42,925 bases of DNA from Pleurocapsales cyanobacterium LEGE 10410 (GCA_015207195.1 JADEXJ010000039.1:1-42925), one strand, 5' to 3'; shown: positions 14,942 to 23,997, counted from the stretch's first letter. The notes: generated by a model from the sequence alone, not told the origin. Numbers and translations: made by a program.

Positions 14942-16120
14942 TTAAAATACATCTGCTGGATCGGCAGACTGGAGTTTCCGCATGGCGATCGCAGCCGAAA
15001 TCAAGCACATCAAAATAGTAAGAATAAACACTTGTGAGACAACATCAAATCGCATCGGCAAGGGAATGCGGGTCAAAGATCCGAGTAAAGTATAGATCCC
15101 CAGCGAACCAATAAATCCAGGAATAAAGCCTAATACGCCAAGAATAATTGCTTCTTGGAAAACCACCATCAACAGATTCCGATCTGAATAGCCCATCGCT
15201 TTGAGGGTGGCATATTCGGCTAAATGGTCGTTAACATCTGCGTGTAATACTTCATAAACAATCACCACCCCAGTAAAAAATCCCATCACCACGCCAAAGT
15301 TAAACAGTATGCCACCAGGAACTTTCGCCCAGTAGTCTTCTTCGGCTTTGATAAATTCTCGATGGGTCATCACTTCAACGTCTTGGGGCAAATATGCCCG
15401 AACTTTACTTTTTACCGTCTCTAAATCCACACCAGGCTGAAGCGTAACGATGCCAATGCTCAAATTGTCAATGCTATCGGCACCGAACAAACGTAGATAA
15501 TTCCAATCACTAGTAACCAGGTGTCCGTCGATAAAGATGGTGCTGCCCATCGTAAAAATGCCACCCACATTGATTCTACGTCCTGATAACTCAGTGGTAA
15601 CGGTTTTCCCCGTAGCTAGAGACTCAGGGACAGAACCTAATTTGGGGAGAGATAAACTGTCAAACAGAACTGTATTAGGCAGCTTAATTTGTTCTAGCTG
15701 TTTATTTACTTGAGGCAGATTTGTTACTGGACGGACGGGATCGAAAGCGATGATGCCGACGCTGCTTATTTTCTGATTCCAAGGATTAATCCAGTTGCCA
15801 AAAGAAAAGTATAGTGGGTCAGCCGATGCTACTCCAGCGATCGCTTCAGCTTGAAACAAATGACGGCGATCGAAGGTTTGACCATCACCAAGAAATTCGG
15901 TACGATTGCTAACTAAAAACAAGTCTCCGCGCAGTTGCTTGTGCAGGTTAGTCGCCCCACCAAACATACTCGTCCTAAACCCCTGCATGGTAAAAATCAT
16001 AATATCGGCAGAAGCAATGGCGATTAAAGCTACCAACAGGCGAACTTTTTGATGGCGCAGTTGTGTCCAGCCCAAAGGGGGTTCTTTGTTGAATCTTTTT
16101 AGTAGGGTTTTAATAGTCAT
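14942..16120 (-). CDS. devC: DevC-type ABC exporter permease (copy 3)
   Basis: This 392-residue DevC paralogue directly follows devB, ten bases after its stop, so it is the natural permease partner of this DevB. It is the most divergent of the three copies (MRHQKVRLLVALIAIASAD in place of SHQKIRMIVAVSGIAFAD) but keeps the four membrane helices, the periplasmic domain and NDHLAEYATLKAMGY. DevC needs the ATPase DevA to work; none is encoded in this operon or elsewhere in the window. Three ATTGGTC heptamers lie at the devB-devC junction and include the start region. Confidence 0.92.
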   Translation of the reverse strand: MTIKTLLKRFNKEPPLGWTQLRHQKVRLLVALIAIASADIMIFTMQGFRTSMFGGATNLHKQLRGDLFLVSNRTEFLGDGQTFDRRHLFQAEAIAGVASADPLYFSFGNWINPWNQKISSVGIIAFDPVRPVTNLPQVNKQLEQIKLPNTVLFDSLSLPKLGSVPESLATGKTVTTELSGRRINVGGIFTMGSTIFIDGHLVTSDWNYLRLFGADSIDNLSIGIVTLQPGVDLETVKSKVRAYLPQDVEVMTHREFIKAEEDYWAKVPGGILFNFGVVMGFFTGVVIVYEVLHADVNDHLAEYATLKAMGYSDRNLLMVVFQEAIILGVLGFIPGFIGSLGIYTLLGSLTRIPLPMRFDVVSQVFILTILMCLISAAIAMRKLQSADPADVF

Positions 16121-16130
16121 TGGTCATTGG

Positions 16131-17369
16131 TCATTGACCCCCCCCATCCAGATCAATTTTTACCCGTACCTGCAAATTAGTTAACCCTGCAACCTTCTGG
16201 CTATCTTGAGGATCGAGGCGTACTTTGACTTCAACTACACGGGCATCTTTATTCGCAGCAGGATCGGATTCTAAAATGTCTTGTTTTTTAATCTGTAAGC
16301 CGATATGGTCTACTGTTCCCTGTAGTTTCCCTTCAAAGCCACCATGTTCGCTGATTACCGTGGCTGGTTGTCCGACTTTCACCTTACCGACATCGGTTTC
16401 GTAGACTTCGGCGATCGCATACATTTGACCAGTTCTACCCAGTTCGACGATGCCTTGACCAGTATCTACCTGTTCTCCTACCAGAGTATTGATCTTGAGT
16501 ATTTGTCCGTCTATCGGTACGCGCACATAGTAGTCTTCAAGTTCCGATTCAATTCTGGCTACCTGAGCGATCGCATAATCTAATTCGGCTTGTGCCTCGG
16601 CTAAGTCTACGGGGCGAACTTCCCTTAGTTTGTCTAGCATTGCCCGTTCTTGGGCGATTTGTTCCTGTAAGGTAGCAACGGTGTTGGCTTGCCTGGCTTG
16701 TACGCGATTTAATCTGGCTTGCGAGCGGTCAAATAGTTCCTGGCGATCGTCCAAATCCGCTTTGCTTACTGCCCCATCTTGATAGAGACTCTGATAGCGT
16801 TTATAGTTGATCTCGGCATTTTTCAACTCAGCTTTAGCATCAGCTATTTCCGCCTCTCTTTCAATCCTTTCATTACGTAACTGAGCCTGTAAACGGGCAA
16901 TATTAGCTTTTTGGGCAGCAATTTCTGCTTGCTTGGCTTCTCCTGCCTTAACTTGCTCTAATTTAGCCCGATAAACCGCGACATTCTGTTTGGCTGCTGC
17001 TAGTTCTGCCTGCTTTTGGTCTAAACCCTGAAGAGTAGCAATCAATTGTCCTGCTGAGACGCGATCGCCTTCTTGGACATACAATTCATTAACGCGACTA
17101 TCTTGAGCATTGGCCACCGAAAGTTTAATCACTTCTCCTGCGGGTTCTAATCTACCCAAAGCCGTTACAGCTACGGGTACATAGTTAGTAATCGGTTCTG
17201 GTTCGACGGTGGTGGTTTTAATCCGCGCAGCATACCAATAACTCATTCCCCCACCCAAAGCAAGGATCATTAAACCAATCAGCCAGGGATTGTACTTTTT
17301 TTGGACTGGCTTTGATGGTTTTTCTGTAGAAGGCGGATCTTGTGACTTTTTATATCGTAGAAGTTCCAT
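16131..17369 (-). CDS. devB: DevB-type periplasmic adaptor (membrane fusion protein)
   Basis: DevB links a DevC/DevA inner-membrane ABC transporter to TolC. The 412-residue protein has a cytoplasmic N-terminus, one membrane helix (about 28-48, PWLIGLMILALGGGMSYWYA), a lipoyl half (VAVTALGRLEPAGEVIKLSV) and a long coiled-coil hairpin (about 120-275, rich in Ala, Gln, Glu and Arg). The second lipoyl half (YYVRVPIDGQILKINTLVGE) and beta-barrel domains follow. Length and order are standard for the HlyD/DevB family. It is the first gene of the run devB-devC-methyltransferase-devC-devC on the minus strand. The C-terminus is DLDGGGQ, encoded by a G-rich stretch abutting a heptamer repeat. Confidence 0.92.
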   Translation of the reverse strand: MELLRYKKSQDPPSTEKPSKPVQKKYNPWLIGLMILALGGGMSYWYAARIKTTTVEPEPITNYVPVAVTALGRLEPAGEVIKLSVANAQDSRVNELYVQEGDRVSAGQLIATLQGLDQKQAELAAAKQNVAVYRAKLEQVKAGEAKQAEIAAQKANIARLQAQLRNERIEREAEIADAKAELKNAEINYKRYQSLYQDGAVSKADLDDRQELFDRSQARLNRVQARQANTVATLQEQIAQERAMLDKLREVRPVDLAEAQAELDYAIAQVARIESELEDYYVRVPIDGQILKINTLVGEQVDTGQGIVELGRTGQMYAIAEVYETDVGKVKVGQPATVISEHGGFEGKLQGTVDHIGLQIKKQDILESDPAANKDARVVEVKVRLDPQDSQKVAGLTNLQVRVKIDLDGGGQ

Positions 17370-17583
17370 GATTGAACCTCAAATTAGTGTATAGGCGGTA
17401 GATAGTTGGTTTTAGATTTGGCGAACAACTCAAATTGTCCATTGCTCTACACTTACTGTTTTAGAAAAAAAATTTGAGGAACTTGTGAAAATTTGACTTC
17501 CAACAACCATCAACGACTAACAACTAACGATACGTAGCGGTTATGCTTGCGGTATCCCTGTGGGAATCCTTTAGGATTAGGGA

Positions 17584-18513
17584 CTAACCACCCTGATTTT
17601 TCTGAACTTTCCAACCCATCTGCGCCCCTACCTTGCCCGACTTAACAAATACCCAACTACCTCGATGAAAAGAAGTCTCATCGTGATGACAGTGAGGTTT
17701 GATGCCAATTAGCTGTTCCACTTCATCAGTGGTCAAGATCCAGTTGGCAGCCTCCGCTTTTTCTAAAACATCCATATACCATAGGGGATTTGTTGGTTGC
17801 AGACGAGAGGCTAAAATAGTTTCTAACTTAATTAAAGAGTCACAGATTTCTGCGAGCAATTCTGGGAGGGATTCATCTTTCTCGGTTTGAGCAGGAGAAG
17901 ATAATGATGGGGATTTTTCTGTTGCTTTATCTGTTGCTGCTAAACTCTTTGAAGTAGTTTCTGTGGTTGATAAATCAGCATCCTCGTCTAACCAGGGATC
18001 GGAAGCGATCTCTTGTTTATAGGTAGGCTCGAATTCATGATGCTGTAGCCAAGTGCGGTTCAAATCTGTCGCTAAATTATTCAGCACGTTGGCTGTTTCG
18101 CGATCACCTTCTGATGCCATCTTGCTAGCAATCTGTTGCATCACCTTGACTAATTCTGGACCAATCAAATCCTGATTTGCTGCTAAAATTTCTGCTTCAG
18201 AACCATCTGGGCAACTTAGCAAGGCTTGAATAAGTTCTATATATGCCTGAGTTTTATCTGGATTTTTTTGAGGCAGAGGAACGCTGTCTGTCAGAATATG
18301 GTGTAGTTTTCCTGCCCAATTGTGCAAATATTTAGCTGCTTTGGTATCTCCTTGGGCTGTGAGATGATGAGCCACTTGTTCCATCACCTCGACTAGTTCG
18401 AGATTAACTAATTCTTGATTTTGACGCAATAAGATCCATTCTTCTCCCTGAGGACAGCTTAACAGCCCTTGAATAACATCGAGATAAGCTTTAAGACGTT
18501 GTTGATTCATCAT
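17584..18513 (-). CDS. Unknown protein with duplicated helical repeat and HTH-like C-terminal domain
   Basis: No named family recognised. The 309 residues start with two copies of an ~80-residue helical unit (about 9-75 and 90-155) sharing the pattern Y-x2-VIQ-x-LLSCPxGxE, then NQxL, then ELVxVMxQ and GDxxxA. This unit also occurs at the N-terminus of cyanobacterial CHAT-domain and TPR proteins. A Ser/Thr/Glu-rich linker follows (about 170-220). The last 70 residues (WYMDVLEKAEAANWILTTDE, then VEQLIGIKPH) resemble a small helix-turn-helix or excisionase-like domain, suggesting DNA or protein binding. It may be a cyanobacterial scaffold or signalling protein. The spacer after its stop carries a palindromic and heptamer repeat. 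Confidence 0.6.
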   Translation of the reverse strand: MMNQQRLKAYLDVIQGLLSCPQGEEWILLRQNQELVNLELVEVMEQVAHHLTAQGDTKAAKYLHNWAGKLHHILTDSVPLPQKNPDKTQAYIELIQALLSCPDGSEAEILAANQDLIGPELVKVMQQIASKMASEGDRETANVLNNLATDLNRTWLQHHEFEPTYKQEIASDPWLDEDADLSTTETTSKSLAATDKATEKSPSLSSPAQTEKDESLPELLAEICDSLIKLETILASRLQPTNPLWYMDVLEKAEAANWILTTDEVEQLIGIKPHCHHDETSFHRGSWVFVKSGKVGAQMGWKVQKNQGG

Positions 18514-18767
18514 GGTGTATACCTATTAAATTATTATTTAAAACTTCGCTATTGCAGCTTTGCTTGAGCTGAAAATGGTTTGGTTGTTGACTTTTTGTGT
18601 CGAAAGAGGTTTAGAGATTATCAATCAAGAATATAATTAAATACAGAAGGCTAACCTCCAAACTGTCAATCCAACTAGCGAGCGAAATCTAGCTACATTC
18701 GTTATTAAAATCAAACAATCTGAGGAAGTTGTGAAAGTTTAGTAACTACTAACAACTAACTTGAAAT

Positions 18768-19292
18768 ATGGATGTAGAAACCTTACTGCGACAATACGCC
18801 CAAGGCGATCGCGACTTTAGCAATGCCGAATTAAGCTCTGCTGATTTAACTGGAGCCAAACTCAGTGGCATCAATTTGATTCGCGCCGATTTATCCCATG
18901 CCATACTCCGCAACGCTAACCTTAGCGGGGCATTTTTGGTCTTAGCCAATCTAGAGCAAGCAGACTTGAGTGGAGCAATGGCGATCGCCGTTAATTTTAG
19001 TGGTGCCAAACTCCAAGAGGCAGATCTATCTCTCTGCAAACTTACCGAGGCTATCTTAACTGGCACTAGATTACAAAGAGCCAATCTAACCCACGCCAAT
19101 CTCCAAGGAACAATCCTAGCAGGAGCCAACTTAATCGAAGCCAACCTACAACAAGCCGATTTAAGAGGCGCAAACCTTTATGGTGCAGATCTAAGAGGCG
19201 CAAATTTAACTGGGGCGATTACGACTCACGCCAATTTAAGAGGCGCAAATTTAGCTGGGGCAATTATGCCAGAGCAAGTAATCACAGTTTAA
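18768..19292 (+). CDS. Pentapeptide-repeat protein 1
   Basis: After a short cap (MDVETLLRQYAQGDRDF), nearly the whole 174-residue chain is built of A(D/N)Lxx pentapeptides, such as ANLSG, ADLSG, ANLQG and ADLRG. Such chains fold into a right-handed quadrilateral beta-helix. No signal peptide or membrane segment is present, so it is probably cytosolic. Some family members mimic DNA and inhibit gyrase, but most cyanobacterial ones have no known job. It is followed 20 bases later by a second pentapeptide-repeat gene with a similar cap, so the two form an operon and arose by duplication. Confidence 0.9.
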   Translation: MDVETLLRQYAQGDRDFSNAELSSADLTGAKLSGINLIRADLSHAILRNANLSGAFLVLANLEQADLSGAMAIAVNFSGAKLQEADLSLCKLTEAILTGTRLQRANLTHANLQGTILAGANLIEANLQQADLRGANLYGADLRGANLTGAITTHANLRGANLAGAIMPEQVITV

Positions 19293-19312
19293 TCGATGGG
19301 AGTGTCTAGACA

Positions 19313-19966
19313 ATGTTTGAAACAACCAAGTTATTAGAAGAATACAGTGCAGGGCGCAGAGATTTTGCTGGCGTTAATCTCAATGGGGTTTGTTTGTCTC
19401 GTGCCAATCTGGCAGAGATCGATTTACACAATGCCGATCTAATTGGGGCAAATCTCAGTGCTGCCGACTTGAGGGGGGCGAATTTAAGCAAAGCCAACCT
19501 GATTGGGGCAAATCTTAGTGCTGCTTGTTTGGTTGATGCTAATCTCAGCGATGCCGATCTAATTGGGGCAAATCTTGGAGGTGCCAAGTTAGCCAATGCC
19601 AACCTCAGAGAAATTACTCTCAACGGTGGTAACTTAAGCGGGGCAAATTTGAGTGGCGCAGATCTTTCTCATGCATCTTTAAAAGGAGCAAATTTTAGCG
19701 GTGCCTTCTTGAACGCAACTCTTAGAGAGGCAAATCTAGCCAATGCTAATCTCAACAGCGTCAGTTTGGTTGAAGCCGACTTGAGTGGGGCAAATCTTAG
19801 AGGTGCGAACTTGGTAGGCGCAAATCTAGCCAATGCCAATCTCTATGAAGCTATTTTGGTGGAGGCAAATTTGAGCAGCGCGAGTTTGATTGGGGCAAAT
19901 TTGGAATTAGCTAATTTAGCCAAGACAAATCTCAGTAGAGAAAGTCTGGTAGAGATTGGTAGTTAA
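19313..19966 (+). CDS. Pentapeptide-repeat protein 2
   Basis: The 217-residue protein has the same type of cap as its upstream neighbour (MFETTKLLEEYSAGRRDFAG) followed by about 37 pentapeptides of the form A(N/D)LSx or ANLxx. It is longer by about eight repeats. The coding DNA repeats near-identical modules (for instance GGGGCAAATCTTAG), which makes it prone to slipped expansion and contraction. No enzymatic domain is fused. The stop at 19966 lies about 40 bases before the next small gene, so the operon may continue. Role unknown. Confidence 0.9.
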   Translation: MFETTKLLEEYSAGRRDFAGVNLNGVCLSRANLAEIDLHNADLIGANLSAADLRGANLSKANLIGANLSAACLVDANLSDADLIGANLGGAKLANANLREITLNGGNLSGANLSGADLSHASLKGANFSGAFLNATLREANLANANLNSVSLVEADLSGANLRGANLVGANLANANLYEAILVEANLSSASLIGANLELANLAKTNLSRESLVEIGS

Positions 19967-20006
19967 GGCTGCAAAAACAAAATGTTTAGAATTTGGGAGA
20001 ATTACT

Positions 20007-20231
20007 ATGACTACTCAAAACAGACAGAGAAACCAGCATTTTTGCATCTTTGACTATTACTTAGATGGCGTTTTCCTAAGATGGCAAGAGGTAGAAGGTG
20101 AATGTCCCCTTCCCGTAGTTGGCGAACAGTGGACGGTGGATCTAGAAGACGGAACACAAGTGACAGGCAAGATTGAAGAAACTATAGCTGTTAGTGAAAA
20201 CGAACGTAGAATATTACTTCGTTCTTGCTAA
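20007..20231 (+). CDS. Small hypothetical protein
   Basis: A 74-residue protein of no family I recognise. The ATG at 20007 with GGGAGA upstream is the likely start; a TTG further up would overlap the pentapeptide gene. The sequence is rich in beta strand and aromatic residues (HFCIFDYYLDGVFLRWQEVE, then GEQWTVDLEDGTQVTGKI), suggesting one small beta barrel. It probably forms an operon with the two pentapeptide-repeat genes. Confidence 0.6.
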   Translation: MTTQNRQRNQHFCIFDYYLDGVFLRWQEVEGECPLPVVGEQWTVDLEDGTQVTGKIEETIAVSENERRILLRSC

Positions 20232-20338
20232 GCTGTCAGGTATTTAATTTGTTCAAGAGATATGTCTGCAATCCCACCTACAAGTCACAACTGTCTACCA
20301 TAAAAATAGGAGCTGTTTCTGGGTGGAGGGAGGTTCTA

Positions 20339-20677
20339 ATGACACCTAAAAACTCACCACTAAAATGTACGAGTATTGATTTAGAAATTGAGGCAATTCA
20401 GCGTTTTCGTAAATTAGCCCCGTTTCTTAAGGCGGAATGTCGAGTATACCGCGAACTTAACGGTCGTTCTACCGTATTGTGCCTGGATTTTAAAACCTGT
20501 CCTCAAGAACTAAAAACCAACAAAGAAGAATGGCATGAGTTTGCCCAGCTATTATTACACTCATCTCATTATCTGGGCTTGGCTAATTCTTTGGTTTTCA
20601 AGCATGGCGATCGCATTCTAGCCTGGATGAGTTTAAACCAAACACAATACTTTGGAGAGTTTCTGGCTGAAGGTTAA
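20339..20677 (+). CDS. Small hypothetical protein
   Basis: A 112-residue protein of unknown family. The ATG at 20339 is preceded by GGAGG, so I choose it over a TTG far upstream that would overlap the previous gene. The chain is mixed alpha/beta (IDLEIEAIQRFRKLAPFLKA, LCLDFKTCPQEL, EEWHEFAQLLLHSSHYLG) with no membrane segment. It is the last gene of the pentapeptide-repeat cluster; nothing in it points to an enzymatic role. Confidence 0.6.
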   Translation: MTPKNSPLKCTSIDLEIEAIQRFRKLAPFLKAECRVYRELNGRSTVLCLDFKTCPQELKTNKEEWHEFAQLLLHSSHYLGLANSLVFKHGDRILAWMSLNQTQYFGEFLAEG

Positions 20678-20984
20678 AAGCATGGGCGTTGCTGATTGAG
20701 TAATGTCGTGCCAAAGATTACTAATTACAGCTTTTAGCTCTTAGTTTTTTGACTATAGCGTTACGTATTAACGTTGGGACATTCTTGAAAATTACTACTT
20801 ACTGGCGTTGTCATTTCCGTGTCATATTTGTTTGCTAGATATAAAGAAAGTTAACCGAAGTAAACAAATCGTAAAAATAATTCCAGAGATAGATGATGTT
20901 AGAGAACGATGCTTTGCATAATGGAGCAAAATCTCGTCTCTACACAACAGTAATAATCTTGCATCCATCAAATAACTTAAAATC
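20678..20984. other. Spacer before the RND efflux operon, with a solo repeat end
   Basis: No gene seen. At 20754-20787 lies TATAGCGTTACGTATTAACG followed by TTGGGACATTCTTG, a close relative of the left inverted repeat of the element at 7632. No matching right end is present here. The rest is AT-rich and must hold the promoter of the efflux operon. Confidence 0.4.
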
Positions 20985-22349
20985 ATGAAATCGCTTAATG
21001 TCCCACCCCACCAGTCACCAGAATTGAAACCCAAGTCTCCAAAACAGCAAGCAGAAATTCCTCAAAAGACGAGCGACCAAAAAAACAAATTCCCTGGATG
21101 GTTATTGGCAATCCTGCTTGTGGGGGGAGGCAGTATTGCTTTGTGGCAAGTTTTTGCACCCACTTCTGTACCAACACCAGAAGCTAACGTTCAAACACCA
21201 CCTCCTAGATCGGTGGAAACCGTTGCTTTAACCACAGGTACAGGGAACAGACAGGTGAGATTATTAGGACAGGTAGAAGCAGGGGAAAGAGCAACCCTTA
21301 GTCCGCAGATAGATGGTAGAGTACAGCAAGTATTAGTTAGAGAAGGCGATCGCGTCACCTCTGGAATGACCATCGCAATTCTCGATGATGCCGATTCTAG
21401 ATTAGCTTTAGCTGAGGCTCAGGCAAGATTAGCACAGGAAAGAGGAAATTTAGCTCGCCTAGAAGTTGGTACTCGTCCCGAAATTATTGCCCAAAGACAA
21501 GCAGAATTAGATGCAGCGCTCGCCAGAGAATTAGCAGCTCAAGACAATTTAGAGCGGGTGTCAGGTTTGACCGAAGACGGCGCATTATCGCGCAGAGCCT
21601 TAGTCGAAGCCAGAACCGAAGCTGATACAGCTACTAGTGAGAAATATCGCGTACAAGCCTTACTGGCAGAAGCACAAGCAGGACCTACCAGAGAAGAAAT
21701 CGATGCCCAACAGGGTTTGGTAGCTGCTGCTAGAGCTGCGGTAGAACAAGCACAGTTAGGAATGGAGCGCACCGAGATCGAAGCAACCTTTTCAGGAATA
21801 GTCCAGTCTAGGGATGTCGATCCTGGCGATTATGTCGAAGTCAGCGATCCTGTCTTAACCGTGGTGAGCGATCGCTCTTTAGATATCTTTTTAGAATTAC
21901 CAGAAAGCCTAAGCGGACAGGTAACACCAGGCATGACGGTGAATTTGAACGCTAGAGCATTACCCAATTGGCAACAGGAGACAGCCATTACCGCCGTAGT
22001 CCCCACCGCAAATACGGCATCTCGCCGACAGTTAGTCAGAGTCACGTTAGACAATCCACCCCCAGAATTATTACCAGGAATGGCGATTCAGGCAAATCTA
22101 GCCGTACCTATCGAAAGTGCAGATACCTTTATCGTGCCACGGGATGCTCTAACCAGACGGGGCAATGAATGGTTATTGTTTACAGTCGATGATAATCAAG
22201 CACGACAACTCGAAATAGAGATGGTTGCCGATTTAGGACAAGAAGTAGTAATTGCCAATCCCGAACTACGAGAAGGACAAGAAATTGTAGTTACTGGTGG
22301 CGATGGTTTAACAGATAATGCTGTGGTGCAGGTAGTGAGTAATGAGTAG
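20985..22349 (+). CDS. RND efflux periplasmic adaptor (membrane fusion protein)
   Basis: The 454-residue HlyD/AcrA-type adaptor has a Pro/Lys-rich cytoplasmic start, one membrane helix (about 37-58, PGWLLAILLVGGGSIALWQV), a lipoyl half (GQVEAGERATLSPQIDGRVQ) and an Ala/Glu-rich coiled-coil hairpin (about 135-255). The second lipoyl half (TEIEATFSGIVQSRDVDPGD) and beta-barrel domains follow. It joins the RND permease to an outer-membrane channel. The matching permease lies 2.8 kb downstream on the same strand, unusually separated by four other genes. The stop codon TAG is part of the first unit of a GAGTAGG/AAGTAGG heptamer array. Confidence 0.9.
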   Translation: MKSLNVPPHQSPELKPKSPKQQAEIPQKTSDQKNKFPGWLLAILLVGGGSIALWQVFAPTSVPTPEANVQTPPPRSVETVALTTGTGNRQVRLLGQVEAGERATLSPQIDGRVQQVLVREGDRVTSGMTIAILDDADSRLALAEAQARLAQERGNLARLEVGTRPEIIAQRQAELDAALARELAAQDNLERVSGLTEDGALSRRALVEARTEADTATSEKYRVQALLAEAQAGPTREEIDAQQGLVAAARAAVEQAQLGMERTEIEATFSGIVQSRDVDPGDYVEVSDPVLTVVSDRSLDIFLELPESLSGQVTPGMTVNLNARALPNWQQETAITAVVPTANTASRRQLVRVTLDNPPPELLPGMAIQANLAVPIESADTFIVPRDALTRRGNEWLLFTVDDNQARQLEIEMVADLGQEVVIANPELREGQEIVVTGGDGLTDNAVVQVVSNE

Positions 22350-22404
22350 GGAGTAGGAAGTAGGAAGTAGGAAGTAGGAAGTAGGAAGTAGGAAGTAGGA
22401 AGTA
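22344..22404. repeat. Heptanucleotide array AAGTAGG, 8 units
   Basis: Two GAGTAGG and six AAGTAGG units plus a partial unit. The adaptor gene's stop codon (TAG, 22347-22349) is inside the first unit, and the array fills most of the gap to the DoxX gene. Confidence 0.85.
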
Positions 22405-22443
22405 TTTTTGTTTGATTCTACCTAAATGTCATAACCGTGTATC

Positions 22444-22911
22444 ATGCTTGAAAGTAAACCCCAAACCCCAGATCGAACTAATCTCGGTTTAAAAACCAGG
22501 GATGTTGTTGCTGCTTATACCCTCTTGCGAATAGTAGTTGGTATTAACTATTTCAATCATGGGGCGACGAGAATCTTGAACATTCCTGGTTTTATGGATG
22601 CAATGGCTAGTACCATGCAGGATTCATGGATTCCCGAATTCCTAGTCAGGATTAATGCTGCATTAGTACCCCCAGTAGAACTGATTGTAGGTGCGTTGAT
22701 AACTATTGGTCTATTTACGAGGGGTGCATTGATTGCCTGTTTTATTCTGATGGCTGTTTTAATGTACGGTATCACCATCATTCAAAACTGGGACGGGGCT
22801 AGCAGTCAACTAATTTACAACATTGTCTTATTTATTCTGTTAGCAGGATTAGGTTTTAATCGGATTTCCGTGGATGGTTGGTTGAGGAGTAAAAGTAATA
22901 AAAGCTCGTAG
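22444..22911 (+). CDS. DoxX-family membrane protein 1
   Basis: A 155-residue four-helix membrane protein of the DoxX family. The first helix carries YTLLRIVVGINYFNHGATRI, matching the family's conserved R-x3-G-x2-F pattern; VPPVELIVGALITIGLFTRG is the typical central segment (family form: helix, Glu, helix, GLxTR). DoxX proteins are linked to thiosulfate or quinol oxidation and to oxidative-stress complexes, but most are uncharacterised. It lies between the efflux adaptor and a metallo-beta-lactamase-fold gene, all on one strand. A second, divergent DoxX gene lies 1.7 kb downstream. Confidence 0.85.
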   Translation: MLESKPQTPDRTNLGLKTRDVVAAYTLLRIVVGINYFNHGATRILNIPGFMDAMASTMQDSWIPEFLVRINAALVPPVELIVGALITIGLFTRGALIACFILMAVLMYGITIIQNWDGASSQLIYNIVLFILLAGLGFNRISVDGWLRSKSNKSS

Positions 22912-23022
22912 TAGACCATTCAGGGTTGGTTATTCGCTAATAAACGCGATCGCCTTTAGGGGTTTCGCAAAAACTCCCTACTAATAAAAAATTTCGCTCG
23001 GATATCTCTTGAAATTAGAACG

Positions 23023-23997
23023 ATGAATCGATTGCAGTTTAATTTTTTTTCTATAAAAACAATACTTTTAGTTATGAGTTTACTTGGAACGATGATGCTC
23101 AATCTATCTCAACCGATTGTAGCGCAAACCGAAAACGAGAACGAAAATATAACTATCCATAATTATTACACTTCTCCACCATTTGAAGAAATTTATTACT
23201 ACGCTATAGAAACCGAGGAGGGTTTAATCTTAATTGATACGGGAAGATTACTTTCACAAGCCAGATATGCGCTTGATGAGTTACAGCAGTTTGACAAGCC
23301 GATTCTGGCAATTCTGATTACTCATCCCCATACAGATCATTTTGGTGGATTACCAGTGTTTGTAAAAGCTGCGGGGGAGGATGTTCCTATTTACGCTTCT
23401 GAAATTACTCTTGAGAGTATAGAAAATGACGAACGGGGCTACATCGAAAATCGTAATGAACAGCTAGGGCTAGATTTCCCAGATTCAGAAGAGATTCCCT
23501 TACCTGACTTTATTGTAGAAGACGGACAGCAGTTAAATATTGGTGGTGTTAATATTATCGCCTATGATTTTCCGACTAATGAATCCGATACGACCACAAT
23601 TTACTATCTTCCAGAACAACAAGTGATGTTTGTGGGAGACTTGGTTAATGGAGAGAAAACTCCTGGTTTATTTGAAGGCAATACTAGTAATTGGCTTACC
23701 ACCCTCAGATCGATTCAACAGAGATTCCCCGATTTGGAGCGAATTTATCCTGGTCATACAGAACCCGATAACCCCGATGAACTAATTACTACTCAGATTG
23801 ATTATATCGAAACCTTCCGCAATCTTGTCAGTCAAGTACTAGAGAATGATGATGTAGTTGACGACGTAGAAAGACGCAACATTGCTGATGAAATAGAAGA
23901 ACTTTATCCCGATTATGAAACCTCGCTTTTATTACCAGGATTAATCGAAATCAACATTGATGGGGTTGCTGAAGAACTCCAAGCTGAAGGTAATTAA
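23023..23997 (+). CDS. Exported metallo-beta-lactamase-fold hydrolase
   Basis: The 324-residue protein has a signal peptide (about 1-35: basic start, hydrophobic core ILLVMSLLGTMMLNL, cleavage near VAQTEN), so it acts in the periplasm. The zinc-binding motif is THPHTDH near residue 105; an Asp in MFVGDLVNG and a His in YPGHTEP complete the site. The IYYYAIETEEGLILIDTGR start resembles the lactonase/cyclase-like branch of the superfamily. Substrate unknown: beta-lactamase or lactone hydrolase activity cannot be told from sequence. The position inside an RND efflux gene run suggests a role in detoxifying compounds that the pump handles. This is inference. Confidence 0.85.
   Translation: MNRLQFNFFSIKTILLVMSLLGTMMLNLSQPIVAQTENENENITIHNYYTSPPFEEIYYYAIETEEGLILIDTGRLLSQARYALDELQQFDKPILAILITHPHTDHFGGLPVFVKAAGEDVPIYASEITLESIENDERGYIENRNEQLGLDFPDSEEIPLPDFIVEDGQQLNIGGVNIIAYDFPTNESDTTTIYYLPEQQVMFVGDLVNGEKTPGLFEGNTSNWLTTLRSIQQRFPDLERIYPGHTEPDNPDELITTQIDYIETFRNLVSQVLENDDVVDDVERRNIADEIEELYPDYETSLLLPGLIEINIDGVAEELQAEGN

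Noticed and set aside
11673-17369. devB/devC as proof of a heterocyst-forming organism
   Set aside because: DevBC paralogues are common in non-heterocystous cyanobacteria and there is no glycolipid synthesis gene nearby.
18749-19623. Long minus-strand frames opposite both pentapeptide-repeat genes
   Set aside because: They mirror the repetitive coding sequence (Leu/Ala-rich antisense) and have no ribosome site.
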